Of a stretch of 64,000 nt of DNA, positions 61,760-64,000 are shown in pieces. Source of the DNA: Burkholderiales bacterium. Its GTDB lineage: Bacteria; Pseudomonadota; Gammaproteobacteria; Burkholderiales; Burkholderiaceae_C. The first letter of the stretch is position 1. Every line of letters begins with the position of its first letter. The notes under the pieces were generated by a model that made no database searches, was not told the origin of the DNA, and saw only the letters and a program-made list of their open reading frames with translations. The DNA lies in the NCBI GenBank assembly GCA_028868995.1, contig JAGWTH010000004.1, positions 62,001-126,000 on the forward strand, given 5' to 3'. The translations under genes and the position numbers were made by a program.

Positions 61760-62497
61760 ATGACATTTCCGGAGATCCTCTCCCCCTCCTGCGCCCTGTT
61801 CCTGGACTTCGACGGCACCATGGTCGATCTCGCCCCGCAACCGGCCGCGGTGGAAGTCCCCGCGCCCCTGATCCCCCTGCTGCGCCACCTGGAGCGCGAC
61901 CTGCAGGGGGCGGTGGCCGTGATTTCCGGCCGGCCGATCGCGCAGATCGATGCCTTCCTGCAACCGCTCAAGCTGCCGGTGGCCGGCGTGCACGGGGCCG
62001 AGCGACGGGGCGGGGACGGGCGCCTGCACCTGCTGGACACCCATCCACTGGACCACGTCGAGGAGGCCGCCTGCGACCTGGCCGCGCAGCACCCCGGCCT
62101 GCTGGTGGAGAACAAGCGCGGCTCGATCGCGCTGCACTATCGCCAGCGCCCCGAACTGGAGGCGCTGTGCCTGCGTGCGATGCAGCAGGCGGTCGACGAG
62201 TCGCCGGGGCTCACCTTGATGCGGGGCAAGATGGTGCTGGAGGCCAAGCCCGGCGGCGCGACCAAGGGGTTGGCGATCGAGGCCTTCCTGGCCGAGGCCC
62301 CGTTCGCCGGCCGCACGCCCGTGTTCATCGGCGACGACGTCACCGACGAGGCCGGCTTCACCACCGTGCAGAGGCTGGGCGGCGTGGGCGTGAAGGTGGG
62401 GGAGGGCGAGACGGCCGCCCGGCTGCGCCTGACCGACCCCGCGGCGCTGCGCCGCGAACTGGAGGCCGCGGTCGCCGCGCGCGAAAGGAACCCATGA
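61760..62497 (+). CDS. otsB: Trehalose-6-phosphate phosphatase
   Basis: This 245-residue HAD-superfamily phosphatase releases trehalose from trehalose 6-phosphate. Motif I is LFLDFDGTMVDL, with the nucleophile and acid Asp (residues 16 and 18). The Lys motif is in LEAKPGGATKGLAIEAF, and motif IV is FIGDDVTDEAGF. The cap domain contains VAVISGRPIAQID and VHGAERRG. It overlaps the glucoamylase gene (ATGA). otsA is not in the window and is often the next gene after such a pair. Confidence 0.94.
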   Translation: MTFPEILSPSCALFLDFDGTMVDLAPQPAAVEVPAPLIPLLRHLERDLQGAVAVISGRPIAQIDAFLQPLKLPVAGVHGAERRGGDGRLHLLDTHPLDHVEEAACDLAAQHPGLLVENKRGSIALHYRQRPELEALCLRAMQQAVDESPGLTLMRGKMVLEAKPGGATKGLAIEAFLAEAPFAGRTPVFIGDDVTDEAGFTTVQRLGGVGVKVGEGETAARLRLTDPAALRRELEAAVAARERNP

Positions 62498-64000
62498 GCA
62501 ACGACGCCGGCTTCGCCACGCCCAACACGCTGCAGCTGGGAATGATCGGCAACTGCGCGTACAGCGCGCTGGTCGACCCGCAGTCGCGCATCGTCTGGTG
62601 CTGCCTGCCCCGGTTCGACGGGGATCCGGTGTTCAATGCCCTGCTGGACCCGGGCGAGAACGGCGGCCTTTGGGCCTTCGAGCTGGAGGACTACGAGCGC
62701 AGCGAGCAGTTCTACGAACCGAACACGGCGGTGCTGCGCACGCGCATGTTCGACCGCCGGGGCCACGGCATCGAGGTGACCGACCTGGCGCCGCGCTTCT
62801 GGAGCCGCGGTCGCACCTTCCGGCCGCTCACCCTGATCCGGCGCGTGCGGGTGCTGTCGGGATCGCCGCGCATGCGCGTGCTGCTGCGGCCGCGCTTCGA
62901 CTGGGGCCGGGCCAAGCCCATGATCACCCAGGGCAGCACGCACATCCGCTATTTCTCGGGCAACAGCGTGGTGCGCGTCAACACCGACGCGCCCATCTCC
63001 TATGTGCTGGCCGAGACGCCGTTCGTGGTCGACCGGCCGATGAACTTCATCCTGGGCCCGGACGAGACCCTGGCCTCCGGCATCGAAGACACCGCCCGCC
63101 TGTTCGAGCAGGAGACCATTTCCTACTGGCGGCAGTGGACCCGCGCCCTGGCGCTGCCGCTGGAGTGGCAGGAGGCGGTGATCCGGGCGGCCATCACCCT
63201 GAAGCTGTCGCTGTACGAGGACACGGGCGCCATCGTCGCGGCCATGACCACCAGCATCCCGGAGGCGCCGGGCAGCGGGCGCAACTGGGACTACCGCTAC
63301 TGCTGGCTGCGCGACGCCTTCTTCGTCGTGCGGGCGCTGAACTCCATCTCCGAGGTCGCGACCATGGAGGAGTACCTGCGCTGGCTGATGAACGTGGTGA
63401 TCCGCTCCGGCGGCGGCCACATCCAGCCCCTGTACGGCATCGGCCAGGAGGAAAAGCTGCCCGAGCACATCATGGATCACCTGCCCGGCTACCGCGGCAT
63501 GGGCCCGGTGCGGGTGGGCAACCAGGCGCAGGAGCACTTCCAGCACGACGTCTACGGCAACATCCTGCTGGCCGCCGCCCAGGCCTTCCACGACCACCGC
63601 CTGTTCAAGCGCGCGGGCCGGGCGGAGTTCGAGCACCTGGAGGCGGTGGGCGAGCAGGCCTTCCGCGTCTACGACACCCCCGACGCCGGCATGTGGGAGC
63701 TGCGCACGCGCGCGCGCATCCACACCTCCTCGGCCCTCATGAGCTGGGTGGCCTGCGACCGGCTGGCCAAGATGGCCGCGACCCTGGGCCTGCCGCAGCG
63801 CATCCGCTTCTGGCGCGAGCGCGCCGACACCATCCGCGCGCGCATCCTCCAGGAGTCCTGGAACGAAGAGCGCCAGGCCTTCGCCGAGAGCTTCGGCGGG
63901 CGCGACCTCGACGCCAGCGCGCTGCTGATGGCGGAGGTGAACATGATCGACCCCAACGACGCCCGCTTCATCGCCACGGTGGACGCGCTGGAGAAGTCGC
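62494..64000 (+). CDS. Glycoside hydrolase family 15 protein, partial
   Basis: The first 502 residues of a GH15 glucoamylase/trehalase-like enzyme are visible; the gene runs off the right edge (family length about 600). The N-terminal beta domain starts LQLGMIGNCAYSALVDPQSR and includes WCCLPRFDGDPVF. The (alpha/alpha)6 barrel begins near 230 and has RNWDYRYCWLRDA (about 268-280), the diagnostic active-site motif, with LEYLRWL-like helices. A GAAAGGAA ribosome site precedes the ATG, which overlaps the otsB stop. Otsb-GH15-otsA clusters are common, so trehalose or glycogen metabolism is likely; the true substrate in such clusters is not settled. Confidence 0.92.
   Translation, partial: MSNDAGFATPNTLQLGMIGNCAYSALVDPQSRIVWCCLPRFDGDPVFNALLDPGENGGLWAFELEDYERSEQFYEPNTAVLRTRMFDRRGHGIEVTDLAPRFWSRGRTFRPLTLIRRVRVLSGSPRMRVLLRPRFDWGRAKPMITQGSTHIRYFSGNSVVRVNTDAPISYVLAETPFVVDRPMNFILGPDETLASGIEDTARLFEQETISYWRQWTRALALPLEWQEAVIRAAITLKLSLYEDTGAIVAAMTTSIPEAPGSGRNWDYRYCWLRDAFFVVRALNSISEVATMEEYLRWLMNVVIRSGGGHIQPLYGIGQEEKLPEHIMDHLPGYRGMGPVRVGNQAQEHFQHDVYGNILLAAAQAFHDHRLFKRAGRAEFEHLEAVGEQAFRVYDTPDAGMWELRTRARIHTSSALMSWVACDRLAKMAATLGLPQRIRFWRERADTIRARILQESWNEERQAFAESFGGRDLDASALLMAEVNMIDPNDARFIATVDALEKS

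Overview
The window is high-GC (strong G/C at third codon positions) and densely packed, with many 4-bp ATGA or GTGA stop/start overlaps. The spc/alpha ribosomal block, PhaM, the LplT-PlsC fusion, the TRAP and Liv importers and the JDVT-CTERM system together suggest a betaproteobacterium of the order Burkholderiales, most likely Comamonadaceae (Ramlibacter/Variovorax-like). This assignment is inferred from gene content; no 16S gene is present.

Layout. (1) 1-7632, minus strand: a catabolic block with a Liv-type permease (cut by the window edge), its Tat-exported binding protein, an FAD monooxygenase, a VOC protein and a three-gene molybdenum hydroxylase (FAD, 2Fe-2S and Mo subunits). A TetR regulator is divergent from it, with a palindrome in the shared spacer. 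(2) 8490-15542, plus strand: a second TetR regulator, a fused DctQM TRAP transporter, its DctP protein, AroQ, an AroE-like dehydrogenase, a stand-alone HPPD-like protein and a dehydroshikimate-dehydratase-like TIM barrel. This looks like hydroaromatic (quinate/shikimate type) catabolism towards protocatechuate. (3) 15539-23983: a GST, a small Lys-rich exported repeat protein, a LigI-like amidohydrolase, a second Liv importer (binding protein plus livFGMH) with a second AroE-like gene inside it, and a divergent IclR regulator. (4) 24087-31366: an LGT-like/TlpA fusion, a JDVT-CTERM surface protein with its divergent dedicated glutamic intramembrane protease MrtJ, a fibronectin type III lipoprotein, a second thioredoxin-like protein and a DUF302 protein.

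(5) 31458-40712, minus strand: initiator tRNA and the complete spc-alpha ribosomal operon from rplN to rplQ, with infA, secY, rpmJ and rpoA. It is headed by its own near-consensus promoter just after glpD; the S10 genes do not precede rplN. (6) 40728-49670: glpK-glpD, a phytase-like esterase, proC, a zinc-ribbon methyltransferase with atypical codon use, and an oxyR-DyP-ubiA chain. (7) 49694-64000: recG, queA-tgt, a zinc-ribbon membrane protein coupled to an LplT/PlsC fusion, an Xre-type regulator, a FIST protein, PhaM, an enoyl-CoA hydratase, a TraB/GumN protein, otsB and a GH15 glucoamylase-like enzyme that runs off the right edge.

No CRISPR array, insertion sequence, integrase or rRNA gene was seen. 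The only gene-free stretch over 300 bases is 29963-30324.
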